Source: an uncultured Chitinophagaceae bacterium (GTDB lineage: Bacteria; Bacteroidota; Bacteroidia; Chitinophagales; Chitinophagaceae). Taken from it: 64,000 bases of DNA. This document shows, one piece after another, positions 8,649 through 19,286 of this stretch (within the stretch, counting starts at the first letter, position 1; the number at the start of each line of letters is the position of its first letter). The DNA lies in NCBI GenBank assembly GCA_937900675.1, contig CALCEA010000164.1:1-64000 (forward strand), read 5' to 3'. The notes under the pieces were generated by a model. The model was not told where the DNA came from and made no database searches. It saw nothing but the letters and a program-made list of their open reading frames with translations. The position numbers and the translations under genes were made by a program.

Positions 8649-10841
8649 TTATCTTAAGAATAACAATTCTCTATATTTAGGCAGGGTCCATAATTCGTCA
8701 TCTACCAATTGTTCTAATTTGTCAACATGGTAACGAATCTTGTCAAAATATTGTGCTTTCACTTTCGCTTCATAAGCAATGGCTTTTTCACGAGAGTTTT
8801 CAATATTGTTAGCCACTTTTCTTTCTTCTACCATCGCATGTGTATTCTCATACACTTGTTGGATATGCGTACTTACATCTTTTAACAAAGTCAATTGACC
8901 TTTGTATAATTTTTCTGGTAACGCAGCTTCTCTAAGTAAGCTTACATTCTTCAATAATTCATTTTGATACTTAATTGCAGCTGGTATAATATGGTTAGTA
9001 GCTAAATCGCCCATTACGCGCGCTTCAATTTGTACTTTCTTAATGTACTTCTCTAACTCAATTTCGTGTCTAGCTTCTAATTCAGCATGAGAATAAATGC
9101 CATTGTCTTTAAACAATTTTTTTGCTTTATCCGTCACCATTGCATCCAAAGCAACAGGAGTTGTTTTTAAATTAGGTAAGCCTCTTTTCTCTGCTTCCTT
9201 GTGCCATGCTTCGCTATAACCATCTCCTTCAAATAAGATCTTCTTACTAGCAACAATATACTTTTGAATCACTTGCATGATCGCAATTTCTTTCTTGTCA
9301 CCTTTTTCAATCAATGCATCTACTTCTTGAGAGAACTTTACTAATGTGTCTGCAACAATGGTATTTAAAACCGTCATTGGCAATGCGCAGTTAGCAGTAG
9401 AACCCACCGCACGGAATTCAAATTTATTTCCGGTAAATGCGAATGGAGAAGTTCTGTTTCTATCTGTATTATCAATTAATAATTCAGGGATACTTCTATG
9501 TAAATCCAATTTTAAGATAGCTTCATCTTGCTCATCAAATTTGCTATTCACTCTACTCTCTACATCGTTTAATACTTTTGTTAAGTAATCACCAATGAAT
9601 ACTGAGATGATTGCTGGAGGTGCTTCGTTTGCACCTAAGCGGAAATCATTGGATGCAGAAGCGATAGAAGCTCTTAATATATCTGCATAATCATGCACCG
9701 CTTTAATGGTGTTTACAAAGAAAGTCAAGAACATTAAGTTGGTCTTAGGTGTCTTACCTGGTGCCAATAAATTCACACCAGTATCTGTTGCTAAACTCCA
9801 GTTATTGTGTTTGCCACTACCGTTAATTCCTGCAAATGGTTTTTCGTGTAATAATACTACTAAGTGATGACGCTTTGCCACTCTAGTCATCACATCCATT
9901 AATAAGATATTATGATCTACTGCAATATTTACTTCTTCAAAAATTGGAGCACACTCAAACTGAGCAGGTGCCACTTCATTATGTCTTGTTCTTAAAGGAA
10001 TACCTAATTTATAAGATTCATTTTCGAAGTCACGCATAAATGCATACACTCTTTCTGGAATAGATCCGAAATAATGATCTTCTAATTGCTGACCTTTAGC
10101 TGGAGTAAAACCAAAAACGGTTCTTCCACATTGTACTAAGTCAGGTCTTGCATTTACCAATGCTTCATCAATAACAAAATATTCTTGTTCCCAACCTAAT
10201 GTTGGTGCTACTTTAGTAACATTCTTATCAAAGTAATTACAAACATTCACTGCTGCTTTGTTCACTGCTTCAACAGCTTTCATCAAAGGAGCTTTGTAGT
10301 CCAAAGATTCACCTGTGTAAGAAATAAATATTGTTGGGATACATAATGTTTTACCATTACCAATTTCAATAATGAATGGGGGAGAAGATGGATCCCAAGC
10401 AGAATAACCTCTTGCTTCGAATGTTGCTCTTAATCCACCATTAGGGAAAGAAGATGCATCTGGTTCTTGTTGAATTAATGCTGCTCCTTCAAATTCTTCA
10501 ATAGCAGTACCATCGCCTTTTAATGTAAAGAATGAATCGTGTTTTTCTGCAGTAGTACCCGTTAATGGTTGGAACCAGTGTGTGTAGTGTGTTACACCTT
10601 TGCTTTCTGCCCAAGCGCGCATACCAGAAGCAATCTGACCTGCTACTTGACGATCAATTTTTTTACCACCTTTGATACTTGCAACCAAGCTCTTATAAGC
10701 TTCATCACTTAAATATTCTCTTGCTGTTTTTAAAGTGAATACATTTTCACCAAATACACCAGTGATTTTGGCGCCTTTGATATCTGGAGAATTTACTTTA
10801 CCATGACTCACATGGTTGACAGCATCTGTTCTTAATGACAT
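8649..10841 (-). CDS. glnN: glutamine synthetase type III (GSIII)
   Basis: ATP-dependent glutamine synthesis from glutamate and ammonia; GSIII is a large form common in Bacteroidota. 730 residues, normal for the family. Recognisable parts are GKTLCIPTIFISYTGES, GWEQEYFVID, RHNEVAPAQFECAPIFEE, FAGINGSGKHNNWS, and DRNRTSPFAFTGNKFEFRAVGS, which carry the metal and glutamate-binding residues of the catalytic barrel. The gene for a second, unrelated glutamine synthetase (GSII type) lies just upstream, separated by a terminator. A TAGTTTTG at 10871-10878 (minus strand) is a plausible -7 element. Confidence 0.96.
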   Translation of the reverse strand: MSLRTDAVNHVSHGKVNSPDIKGAKITGVFGENVFTLKTAREYLSDEAYKSLVASIKGGKKIDRQVAGQIASGMRAWAESKGVTHYTHWFQPLTGTTAEKHDSFFTLKGDGTAIEEFEGAALIQQEPDASSFPNGGLRATFEARGYSAWDPSSPPFIIEIGNGKTLCIPTIFISYTGESLDYKAPLMKAVEAVNKAAVNVCNYFDKNVTKVAPTLGWEQEYFVIDEALVNARPDLVQCGRTVFGFTPAKGQQLEDHYFGSIPERVYAFMRDFENESYKLGIPLRTRHNEVAPAQFECAPIFEEVNIAVDHNILLMDVMTRVAKRHHLVVLLHEKPFAGINGSGKHNNWSLATDTGVNLLAPGKTPKTNLMFLTFFVNTIKAVHDYADILRASIASASNDFRLGANEAPPAIISVFIGDYLTKVLNDVESRVNSKFDEQDEAILKLDLHRSIPELLIDNTDRNRTSPFAFTGNKFEFRAVGSTANCALPMTVLNTIVADTLVKFSQEVDALIEKGDKKEIAIMQVIQKYIVASKKILFEGDGYSEAWHKEAEKRGLPNLKTTPVALDAMVTDKAKKLFKDNGIYSHAELEARHEIELEKYIKKVQIEARVMGDLATNHIIPAAIKYQNELLKNVSLLREAALPEKLYKGQLTLLKDVSTHIQQVYENTHAMVEERKVANNIENSREKAIAYEAKVKAQYFDKIRYHVDKLEQLVDDELWTLPKYRELLFLR

Positions 10842-10870
10842 ATATAATTATTTTAGATTTTTAAGCAATG

Positions 10871-10878
10871 CAAAACTA
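10871..10878 (-). promoter_or_regulatory. -7 motif TAGTTTTG for glnN
   Basis: Exact TAnnTTTG match on the minus strand, 29 bases before the glnN ATG. An imperfect inverted repeat (GCATaAGC ... GCTTtaATGC) lies just upstream of it at 10895-10924. Confidence 0.5.
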
Positions 10879-10924
10879 CCCCCCATTTTTTAAGGCATAA
10901 GCGTTTTTAAAATGCTTTAATGCA

Positions 10925-10953
10925 CAAAAAATCCCCCATTTTCATGGGGGATT
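10925..10953 (-). terminator. terminator after the GSII gene
   Basis: 10-bp stem AATCCCCCAT / ATGGGGGATT with a TTTC loop, followed on the minus strand by six T. It separates the GSII gene from glnN. Confidence 0.85.
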
Positions 10954-11001
10954 ACAATTCAAAACACTATTTATGAACCATTTTCATTAAAAATCAAGGG
11001 C

Positions 11002-12015
11002 TTACACTTTTGCAGTTTTTACGGTCTTGATAATTCTAGCTGCTACTTTGTAAGGGTCTGCTGCAGAGTTTGGACGACGATCTTCTAACCATCCTTTCCA
11101 TCCTTTTTCTACTGCTCCGATTGGAATACGAATAGAAGCTCCTCTGTCTGATACACCGAAAGAGAAATCATGGATAGATGCAGTCTCGTGCTTGCCTGTT
11201 AAACGCAAGTGATTGTCTGCTCCGTATACTTCAATATGTTCTTTCACTACTGGGCGGAAAGCTTCACAAATGGTTTCATACACTTCTTTCTTACCACAAG
11301 TTCTTAATGTGGTGTTAGAGAAGTTTGCATGCATACCTGAACCATTCCAGTCTAAAGTACCTAATGGTTTACAATGCCAGTTAATAGATACACCGTATGT
11401 TTCACCAATTCTTTCTAATAAATATCTTGCTACCCAAATTTGATCACCTGCTTCTTTAGCACCTTTTGCAAAAATTTGGAATTCCCATTGTCCTGCTGCA
11501 ACCTCAGCATTAATACCTTCTACATTCAAGCCAGCTTCTAAACAAATATCTAAATGTTCTTCTACAATATTTCTACCGTAGGCATTGTTAGCTCCCACCG
11601 AACAATAGTAAGGACCTTGAGGACCAGGGTATCCACCTTCAGGGAAACCTAATGGCTTATTGGTTGCTGGGTTCCACAAGAAATATTCTTGCTCAAATCC
11701 AAACCAGAAATCATTATCATCATCTTGAATTGTCGCACGACCATTAGATGCATGTGGAGTACCATCAGAGTTCAATACTTCGCACATTACTAAATAAGCA
11801 TTTTTTCTACCTGGGTCTTTACAAATAAATACAGGCTTTAATAAACAATCAGAAGAACCCCCTGGTGCTTGCTCAGTAGAAGAGCCATCAAAGCTCCACA
11901 TATCGCAATCTTCTAATTTTCCACTAAAGTTGTTTTCAATTTTTGTCTTACTTCTTAAAGACTGAGTTGGTTTGTAACCATCTAACCAGATGTACTCCAA
12001 TTTTGATTTAGACAT
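11002..12015 (-). CDS. glnA: glutamine synthetase, eukaryote-like type II (GSII)
   Basis: 337 residues, far shorter than bacterial GSI (about 470) or GSIII (about 730), and matching GSII. Signatures: LEYIWLDGY and MWSFDGSSTEQAPG in the beta-grasp domain; FGFEQEYFLW; GPYYCSVGANNAYGR; INAEVAAGQWEFQI; GSGMHANFS; RLTGKHETASI; DRGASIRIP; EDRRPNSAADPY. GSII is found mainly in eukaryotes and in scattered bacteria including some Bacteroidota. Presence of GSII directly beside GSIII implies two glutamine-synthesis genes in the same nitrogen-assimilation locus. Its own terminator follows, so the pair is probably not one transcript. Confidence 0.93.
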   Translation of the reverse strand: MSKSKLEYIWLDGYKPTQSLRSKTKIENNFSGKLEDCDMWSFDGSSTEQAPGGSSDCLLKPVFICKDPGRKNAYLVMCEVLNSDGTPHASNGRATIQDDDNDFWFGFEQEYFLWNPATNKPLGFPEGGYPGPQGPYYCSVGANNAYGRNIVEEHLDICLEAGLNVEGINAEVAAGQWEFQIFAKGAKEAGDQIWVARYLLERIGETYGVSINWHCKPLGTLDWNGSGMHANFSNTTLRTCGKKEVYETICEAFRPVVKEHIEVYGADNHLRLTGKHETASIHDFSFGVSDRGASIRIPIGAVEKGWKGWLEDRRPNSAADPYKVAARIIKTVKTAKV

Positions 12016-12323
12016 GGTACGAATGTTTAAATATTAAAATAAATAATTATGTGTTAATTAATGCTCTAAAACTTTAATTCCGGAGCGAAAATAATAAAGT
12101 ATGTGAAACATTTGTCCATATTATTATAAATATTTCAAGAATTTAGTCATAAATATTAACATTAAAAAATAATATAATATAAATAAAATCACAAACTATT
12201 GATTTTCAATTGGCTATTTTTTTGATACACATTTTGCTCATGGATATGTTGGTAATTCAAGCAAATGCACTCGACTCCATTTTGTAACTTCGCCACAACT
12301 TTAATCGCTTAAGATAATATTCC
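12016..12323. other. 308-base divergent intergenic region between GSII and purL
   Basis: Very A/T-rich, with no ORF of note and no tRNA-like fold. Two 7-of-8 matches to TAnnTTTG point outward: TATTTTCG on the minus strand at about 12084-12091 (towards GSII), and TAACTTCG at 12285-12292, 31 bases before purL. A TATTTAAAC- and TAAATATT-rich core could hold activator sites, but I see no clear inverted repeat. Confidence 0.4.
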
Positions 12324-14531
12324 ATGGAAATCACTGTAAAAACAGCCCAACAATTAAGACTAACAGAAGAAGAGTTCGAATTAATCAAACAAAAACTAGG
12401 TCGTACCCCCAATTTTACAGAGCTATGTGCTTTTAGTGGAATGTGGTCTGAGCACTGTAGTTATAAAAACTCTATTAAGTGGTTAAAAACGCTTCCAAGA
12501 GATGGAGGTAGAATGTTGGTGGCAGCTGGTGAAGAGAATGCAGGATTGATGGATATTGGAAATGATTATGGAGTTGTTTTCAAAATTGAATCACATAATC
12601 ACCCAAGTGCGTTGGAGCCATTTCAAGGTGCTGCAACAGGTGTGGGTGGAATACAGAGAGATATTTTTACAATGGGTGCTCGTCCCATAGCATCTTTAAA
12701 TAGTTTACGATTTGGAAAACTAGAAGATACTAAAACAAAAAGATTATTGGCTGGTGTGGTACATGGTATTGGACATTATGGAAACTGTTTTGGTGTACCA
12801 ACAGTAGGTGGTGAATTATATTTTGAAGATTGTTATCACACTAACCCATTGGTGAATGCAATGAGCGTTGGTATTGTAAAAGCTGGTAAGACCGTTAGTG
12901 CGATTGCATTAGGAAAAGGTAATCCAGTATTTTTTGTTGGAAGTGCCACAGGTAAAGATGGTATTGGTGGTGCAAGTTTTGCTTCTGCAGAAATTACAGC
13001 AGATAGTGTGGAAGAATTACCAGCAGTACAAGTAGGTGATCCATTTCAAGAAAAGAAATTATTAGAAGCTTGTTTAGAAGTAATTGAAACAGGTGGAGTA
13101 GTGGGTATGCAAGATATGGGTGCAGCAGGTATTATTTGTTCTACTGCAGAGATGAGTGCAAAGGGACAAGTGGGGATGCGTATTGATTTAGACAAAGTGC
13201 CAACGCGTCAACAAAATATGAAGGCTTGGGAATTATTATTAAGTGAGAGCCAAGAACGCATGTTGATGGTGGTAGAGAAAGGAAGAGAGGCAGATGTATT
13301 AGCAGTGTTTGAAAAATGGGATTTGTCTTGTAGCAATATTGGTGAAGTAACCGATGATGGTTTATTGAATTTTTATATGCATGGTGAATTAGAAGCTTCT
13401 TTACCAGCTTATGAATTGGTATTAGGTGGAGGTGCTCCTCAATATACGCGTGAATATAAAGAACCTGCATACTTAGCTAAAGTGAATGCATTTGATATGA
13501 ATACAATTGCTGATACAGATAATTTAAAAGCATCTGTTGAGGCCTTGATTCAATTACCCAATATTGCTTCTAAGCGTTGGGTATATACACAGTATGATAG
13601 TATGGTGGGTGCTGCAAATACTTCTACCAATGCACCAAGTGATGCAGCAGTGGTATTAGCAAAAGGTACTGGTAAAGCATTAGCGATGACAGTAGATTGT
13701 AATAGTAAATATGTTTTTGCTGATCCATATAAAGGAGCCATGATTGCAGTGTCTGAAGCAGCAAGAAATATTGTTTGCTCTGGTGGTGAACCTATTGGTG
13801 TAACCAACTGTTTGAATTTTGGTAATCCTTACGATCCTGAAGTGTATTATCAGTTTGTAAAATCTGTAGAAGGTATGGGTGCTGCTTGTAGAAAATTCAA
13901 TACACCTGTAACAGGTGGTAATGTGAGTTTCTATAATCAAAACCCTGATGGTCCTGTTTTCCCAACACCTACAATTGGTATGGTAGGTATTGTAGAAGAT
14001 ATGAAAAACAGAATGACTTTAGACTTTAAAGAAGAGGGTGATACGATTGTTTTATTAGGAACTCAAAGAAATGATATTGGTTCTTCTGAGTATTTGAATA
14101 AATTAAAAGGGGTGGCTCATTCTTCTGCTCCTCATTTTGAATTAGAAGAAGAATTTGCTTTACAACAATTAGTTGCTCAATTAATCAAAGATCATACTAT
14201 TGAATCTGCACATGATATTTCAGAAGGTGGCTTGATTGTTACATTACTAGAATCGGCTTACTTTAATAACAAAGGTTTTGAAGTGAGTTCAAACAATAGT
14301 GATTTAAGAAAAGACGCTTATTGGATGGGTGAAGCACAAAGCAGGGTGGTGGTATCATGTAAAGCAACATCTGTTGCTGCTATTGAAGCTGCTGCAGCTA
14401 AAGTTGGAATTACAACTTTGGTGTTGGGTAAAGTAACTGGCGGTGCTGTAAAAGTTGAAGGAGAAGATTGGGGTAATATCAGTGCTTGGAAAAATAAGTA
14501 CGATACTGCTATTGAAAATAAATTAAAATAA
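12324..14531 (+). CDS. purL: phosphoribosylformylglycinamidine synthase subunit PurL (short type)
   Basis: Fourth step of purine synthesis: FGAR + glutamine + ATP to FGAM. 735 residues is the short PurL, which lacks the N-terminal and glutaminase domains and works with separate PurQ and PurS; neither is in the window. Signatures: ELCAFSGMWSEHCSYK, FKIESHNHPSALEPFQGAATGVGG, MQDMGAAGI and AHDISEGGL, typical of the AIR-synthase-like fold. hldD starts 12 bases after its stop, so they are probably co-transcribed although unrelated in function. Confidence 0.96.
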   Translation: MEITVKTAQQLRLTEEEFELIKQKLGRTPNFTELCAFSGMWSEHCSYKNSIKWLKTLPRDGGRMLVAAGEENAGLMDIGNDYGVVFKIESHNHPSALEPFQGAATGVGGIQRDIFTMGARPIASLNSLRFGKLEDTKTKRLLAGVVHGIGHYGNCFGVPTVGGELYFEDCYHTNPLVNAMSVGIVKAGKTVSAIALGKGNPVFFVGSATGKDGIGGASFASAEITADSVEELPAVQVGDPFQEKKLLEACLEVIETGGVVGMQDMGAAGIICSTAEMSAKGQVGMRIDLDKVPTRQQNMKAWELLLSESQERMLMVVEKGREADVLAVFEKWDLSCSNIGEVTDDGLLNFYMHGELEASLPAYELVLGGGAPQYTREYKEPAYLAKVNAFDMNTIADTDNLKASVEALIQLPNIASKRWVYTQYDSMVGAANTSTNAPSDAAVVLAKGTGKALAMTVDCNSKYVFADPYKGAMIAVSEAARNIVCSGGEPIGVTNCLNFGNPYDPEVYYQFVKSVEGMGAACRKFNTPVTGGNVSFYNQNPDGPVFPTPTIGMVGIVEDMKNRMTLDFKEEGDTIVLLGTQRNDIGSSEYLNKLKGVAHSSAPHFELEEEFALQQLVAQLIKDHTIESAHDISEGGLIVTLLESAYFNNKGFEVSSNNSDLRKDAYWMGEAQSRVVVSCKATSVAAIEAAAAKVGITTLVLGKVTGGAVKVEGEDWGNISAWKNKYDTAIENKLK

Positions 14532-14543
14532 GGGTTCAGCTTC

Positions 14544-15545
14544 ATGTCAAAACAACCCACTATAGTAGTTACTGGAGCCGCTGGTTTTATTGGTTCAGTA
14601 TTTGTTCAATATTTAAATGAACAAGGGTTTAATCAATTACTATTGGTAGATGATTTTGGCGTAGAAGAAAAAAGAAAGAACTGGGAGCAAAAACAATTCA
14701 TCAAAGTAATCGAGCGACAATCTTTAGTTACTCAATTAGAAAATGATGAATTTGAAATAGATGCCATTGTGCATTTAGGTGCAAGAACGGATACTACAGA
14801 ATTTAATTATGCTATTCATGAAGAGTTAAATTTGAATTATTCAAAGTCTTTATGGAATTATGCAACGCAAAAAAAGATTCCATTCATTTATGCCTCTTCA
14901 GCTGCTACTTATGGTGCAGGAGAGCATGGCTATGATGATAACCATGATATAGTTCATCAGTTGAATCCACTAAATCCATATGGTATTAGTAAGAATGAAT
15001 TTGATAAATGGGCACTTGCTCAAAACAATCAACCTGATGTTTGGGCAGGTTTAAAATTCTTTAATGTCTATGGTCCTAATGAATCGCATAAAGCTAGAAT
15101 GGCCAGTGTGATATTTCATTCATTCAATCAAATCAAGCAAACAGGTTTGGTTAAATTATTTAAAAGTCACAAAGAAGGATTTAAAGATGGAGAGCAATTG
15201 CGAGACTTTGTATATGTAAAAGATTTAGTGAAAGTCATTGGTTGGATGCTACACCATATGATGTCCAATACTTGGGATGCCAACAAAAATGGTTTGTATA
15301 ATTTAGGAACAGGTAAAGCAAGATCTTTTTATGATTTAGCTGCCAATACTTTTAAAGCACAGGGATTAGCACCTAATATTGAATTCATCGATATGCCTTT
15401 GGATATTAGAGATAAATATCAATACTTCACAGAAGCCAATATGACAAAGCTTCGCGACGCAGGATACACCGCACCGTTCTATACATTGGAAGAGGGCGTT
15501 TCCGATTATGTTGCCAATTATTTACTGCCCGCAAAGGGTTATTAA
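14544..15545 (+). CDS. hldD: ADP-L-glycero-D-manno-heptose 6-epimerase
   Basis: NAD(P)-dependent epimerase making the heptose precursor of LPS inner core. 333 residues, extended SDR fold. GAAGFIGS is the GxxGxxG nucleotide motif; YGISK gives the YxxxK catalytic pair; SSAATYG holds the catalytic Ser; RDFVYVKD and NLGTGKARSFYDLA match HldD. A heptose-containing LPS core is implied, with the other hld genes elsewhere. A less specific NAD-dependent epimerase is the alternative. Confidence 0.9.
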   Translation: MSKQPTIVVTGAAGFIGSVFVQYLNEQGFNQLLLVDDFGVEEKRKNWEQKQFIKVIERQSLVTQLENDEFEIDAIVHLGARTDTTEFNYAIHEELNLNYSKSLWNYATQKKIPFIYASSAATYGAGEHGYDDNHDIVHQLNPLNPYGISKNEFDKWALAQNNQPDVWAGLKFFNVYGPNESHKARMASVIFHSFNQIKQTGLVKLFKSHKEGFKDGEQLRDFVYVKDLVKVIGWMLHHMMSNTWDANKNGLYNLGTGKARSFYDLAANTFKAQGLAPNIEFIDMPLDIRDKYQYFTEANMTKLRDAGYTAPFYTLEEGVSDYVANYLLPAKGY

Positions 15546-15712
15546 AATTTTCTTTTCCATTTAATTAATAGAATATACTTACGAAACATAATCGTAATAA
15601 AATTGCTTTCACTAGCCAACCGGCAAGAACCGATGTTGTCCGCGTGGAACAATTTTAATTACGCTTCTTTTACATTAAGCTTTGTTATACATTAACAGGA
15701 AAAAAATAAAAA
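15546..15712. other. intergenic region before proC, nothing recognised
   Basis: 167 bases. A locally GC-rich patch (about 15618-15648) stands out from A/T-rich flanks, but I cannot fold it into a convincing structure or match it to a known riboswitch. An AAGCTTTG near 15676 is a weak -7 candidate for proC. Confidence 0.3.
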
Positions 15713-16516
15713 ATGAATCATTCAAACATAACAATCATTGGCGGGGGGAATCTTGGAACGGCTATTGCAGAGGGATTAATTCAAAGTGGTTTCATAAAAG
15801 CCAGCCAAATCACTATCACAAAAAGAAATCTTTCAACAATTCAGCATTTATCAGACCAAGGTGTTACCACTTTAGCCGACAATTCAATAGCAGTTAAAAA
15901 CGCAGATTATATTGTTCTAGCGGTAAAGCCTTTTCAATTAAAAGATATCCTTGAAGAAATAAAGCCATCACTAATTCCTACTCAACATACTATAATTAGT
16001 GTTGCCACAGGAGTTTGGTTAAAAGATTTGGAAGATGAATTAGGTAAAGAATTTGCTTTATTTAGAGCTATGCCAAATACAGCTATTTCCATACAAGAAA
16101 GTATGACTTGTATTTGTGCTAATCAAAAAGCTGCTATGCAGGTAGATTTTGTAACAACATTATTTAATCAATTGGGTAAATCTATTATAATTGACGAGAA
16201 ATTAATGGATGCTGCAACCGTTTTGGGAGCTTGTGGTACTGCATATGCTTTAAGATATATCAGAGCCAATATTCAGGGTGGTATTGAAATTGGATTTAGT
16301 GCTGCACAAGCTTCACTTATAGCAGCTCAAACTGTAAAAGGTGCAGCAGATTTACTACTCAAAAAGAATACACATCCAGAACAAGAAATTGATAAAGTAA
16401 CTACCCCAATGGGATGCACCATCGCAGGTTTAAATGAGATGGAGCATCAAGGGTTTAGTTCTTCTTTAATTCGAGGGCTTACATCAAGCTATCGAAAAAT
16501 TAAGAATGAAATGTAA
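15713..16516 (+). CDS. proC: pyrroline-5-carboxylate reductase
   Basis: Last step of proline synthesis: P5C + NAD(P)H to proline. 267 residues, normal length. The N-terminus ITIIGGGNLGTAIAEGL is the Rossmann nucleotide motif; AVKPFQLKDIL, RAMPNTAISIQES and the C-terminal VTTPMGCTIAGLNEME are P5CR signatures. No other proline genes lie nearby. It is convergent with the dienelactone-hydrolase gene, 5 bases away. Confidence 0.93.
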   Translation: MNHSNITIIGGGNLGTAIAEGLIQSGFIKASQITITKRNLSTIQHLSDQGVTTLADNSIAVKNADYIVLAVKPFQLKDILEEIKPSLIPTQHTIISVATGVWLKDLEDELGKEFALFRAMPNTAISIQESMTCICANQKAAMQVDFVTTLFNQLGKSIIIDEKLMDAATVLGACGTAYALRYIRANIQGGIEIGFSAAQASLIAAQTVKGAADLLLKKNTHPEQEIDKVTTPMGCTIAGLNEMEHQGFSSSLIRGLTSSYRKIKNEM

Positions 16517-16521
16517 TTAAA

Positions 16522-17397
16522 TTAATGAGCTTTTAAGAAGGATATTGCTTTAGCGTAAGAGTCTGTTTTTGCTGCAGCATTAAATGATGGATTACTTGGA
16601 TTGGCAAAGCCATGTCCAGCATCATATCTATTTACATTTAAATTCTTACCAGCTTCTTTCATATTCTTTTCAAACTCATTAACCATTGCAGGAGAAGGGG
16701 CTTGATCTTTATTGCCAAAGAAGCCAATGATATCACATTGAATAGATTTTAATTTCTCCATATTGGTTTCTGGACGACCATAATACATCACAGAACCTTT
16801 TGCTTGTGGTCCTGCAAGGATCGCTGTTTGTAAACTCCACATGCCACCAAAACACCAACCTACGCTATAGATACTTGCTTTAGATCCTGCATGCTTAATT
16901 GCACCTTGAATAATAGCGGTCATTCTATTCATGTCAGCGCCACGCATTAATTTCATCGCACTATCTGGAGTAGCTGCTACTTTTCCATCATACATATCTA
17001 CTGCAATTACATTCATATCGCCTAGGTCATTAAAATATTGGTCTGCTTCCATTTTGATATTGTCATTTAATCCCCACCACTCTTGAATAACAATAAGCCA
17101 TTTATTAGACTTCTTTTTTGCAGGAATGAAATAAGCATTGGCTTTATTGCCATCCGCTGCATCAAATTGGATCATAGTACCCGCTAAGTCTGTTGGATTT
17201 ACAGTCATTGGGGAAATATGCAATTTGGCAAAAGCTGGGGTAGATGCTTCCAACTGATATGCCTGCTGAGTTTCCATATTTAAACACTCAATGACATCGC
17301 CTTTTTGAACGGTTGGGTGTTGGTTCTTTTTCCATTCCCAGCTTGTAAGAACTAGGGTAAAAAGGGCGAAGCTTAATAAAAGGGCTGTTTTTTTCAT
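16522..17397 (-). CDS. secreted dienelactone hydrolase family protein
   Basis: Alpha/beta hydrolase, 291 residues, with an N-terminal signal sequence or anchor (MKKTALLLSFALFTLVLTS). The DLH core shows IVIQEWWGLNDNI (Glu after the first strands), the nucleophile elbow GWCFGG (Cys nucleophile), FFGNKDQAPSP (Asp) and AGHGFANP (His), giving the Cys-Asp-His triad. Natural substrate unknown; many such exported proteins are not true dienelactone hydrolases. Monocistronic, convergent with proC. Confidence 0.85.
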   Translation of the reverse strand: MKKTALLLSFALFTLVLTSWEWKKNQHPTVQKGDVIECLNMETQQAYQLEASTPAFAKLHISPMTVNPTDLAGTMIQFDAADGNKANAYFIPAKKKSNKWLIVIQEWWGLNDNIKMEADQYFNDLGDMNVIAVDMYDGKVAATPDSAMKLMRGADMNRMTAIIQGAIKHAGSKASIYSVGWCFGGMWSLQTAILAGPQAKGSVMYYGRPETNMEKLKSIQCDIIGFFGNKDQAPSPAMVNEFEKNMKEAGKNLNVNRYDAGHGFANPSNPSFNAAAKTDSYAKAISFLKAH

Positions 17398-17474
17398 ATT
17401 TTTTGGTTTTGGGCGTGAAGATGTTCACTTTTAAATAACATTTATAAACATTTATTGTTCAATCTAAAACCCAT

Positions 17475-17505
17475 TTTGTAGGGGGCTTTTTTTCGCGTAT
17501 TTTTG
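17475..17505 (+). promoter_or_regulatory. pyrG promoter (TTTG-N19-TATTTTTG)
   Basis: TTTG at 17475-17478, 19-base spacer, exact -7 TATTTTTG at 17498-17505: a textbook Bacteroidota primary sigma-factor promoter. The predicted start near 17507-17510 gives a leader of about 120 nt before pyrG. Confidence 0.75.
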
Positions 17506-17506
17506 T

Positions 17507-19238
<1,732 letters not shown>

Positions 19239-19262
19239 TTGAATTTTTCATTGCTTTTTACT

Positions 19263-19278
19263 GCTAACATTTGTTAGC
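19263..19278. repeat. inverted repeat overlapping the icmF promoter
   Basis: GCTAACATTTGTTAGC, two perfect 7-base arms around TT. Its right arm overlaps the -7 motif at 19275-19282. A bound protein would block the promoter, so this is a candidate operator. A short terminator stem for pyrG is the alternative, but no U-run follows. Confidence 0.5.
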
Positions 19279-19282
19279 TTTG
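19275..19282 (+). promoter_or_regulatory. -7 motif TAGCTTTG for icmF
   Basis: Exact TAnnTTTG match ending 4 bases before the icmF ATG, predicting a leaderless mRNA. A TTG at 19251-19253 is a possible -33 element, with a slightly long 21-base spacer. Confidence 0.6.
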
Positions 19283-19286
19283 TGGC

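Noticed and set aside
13141..13470. Open frame of 109 codons opposite purL
   Set aside because: Antisense shadow with a His/Leu-rich, improbable protein; no start signals.
15618..15648. GC-rich patch before proC as a riboswitch
   Set aside because: I could not form a consistent fold or match a known aptamer core.
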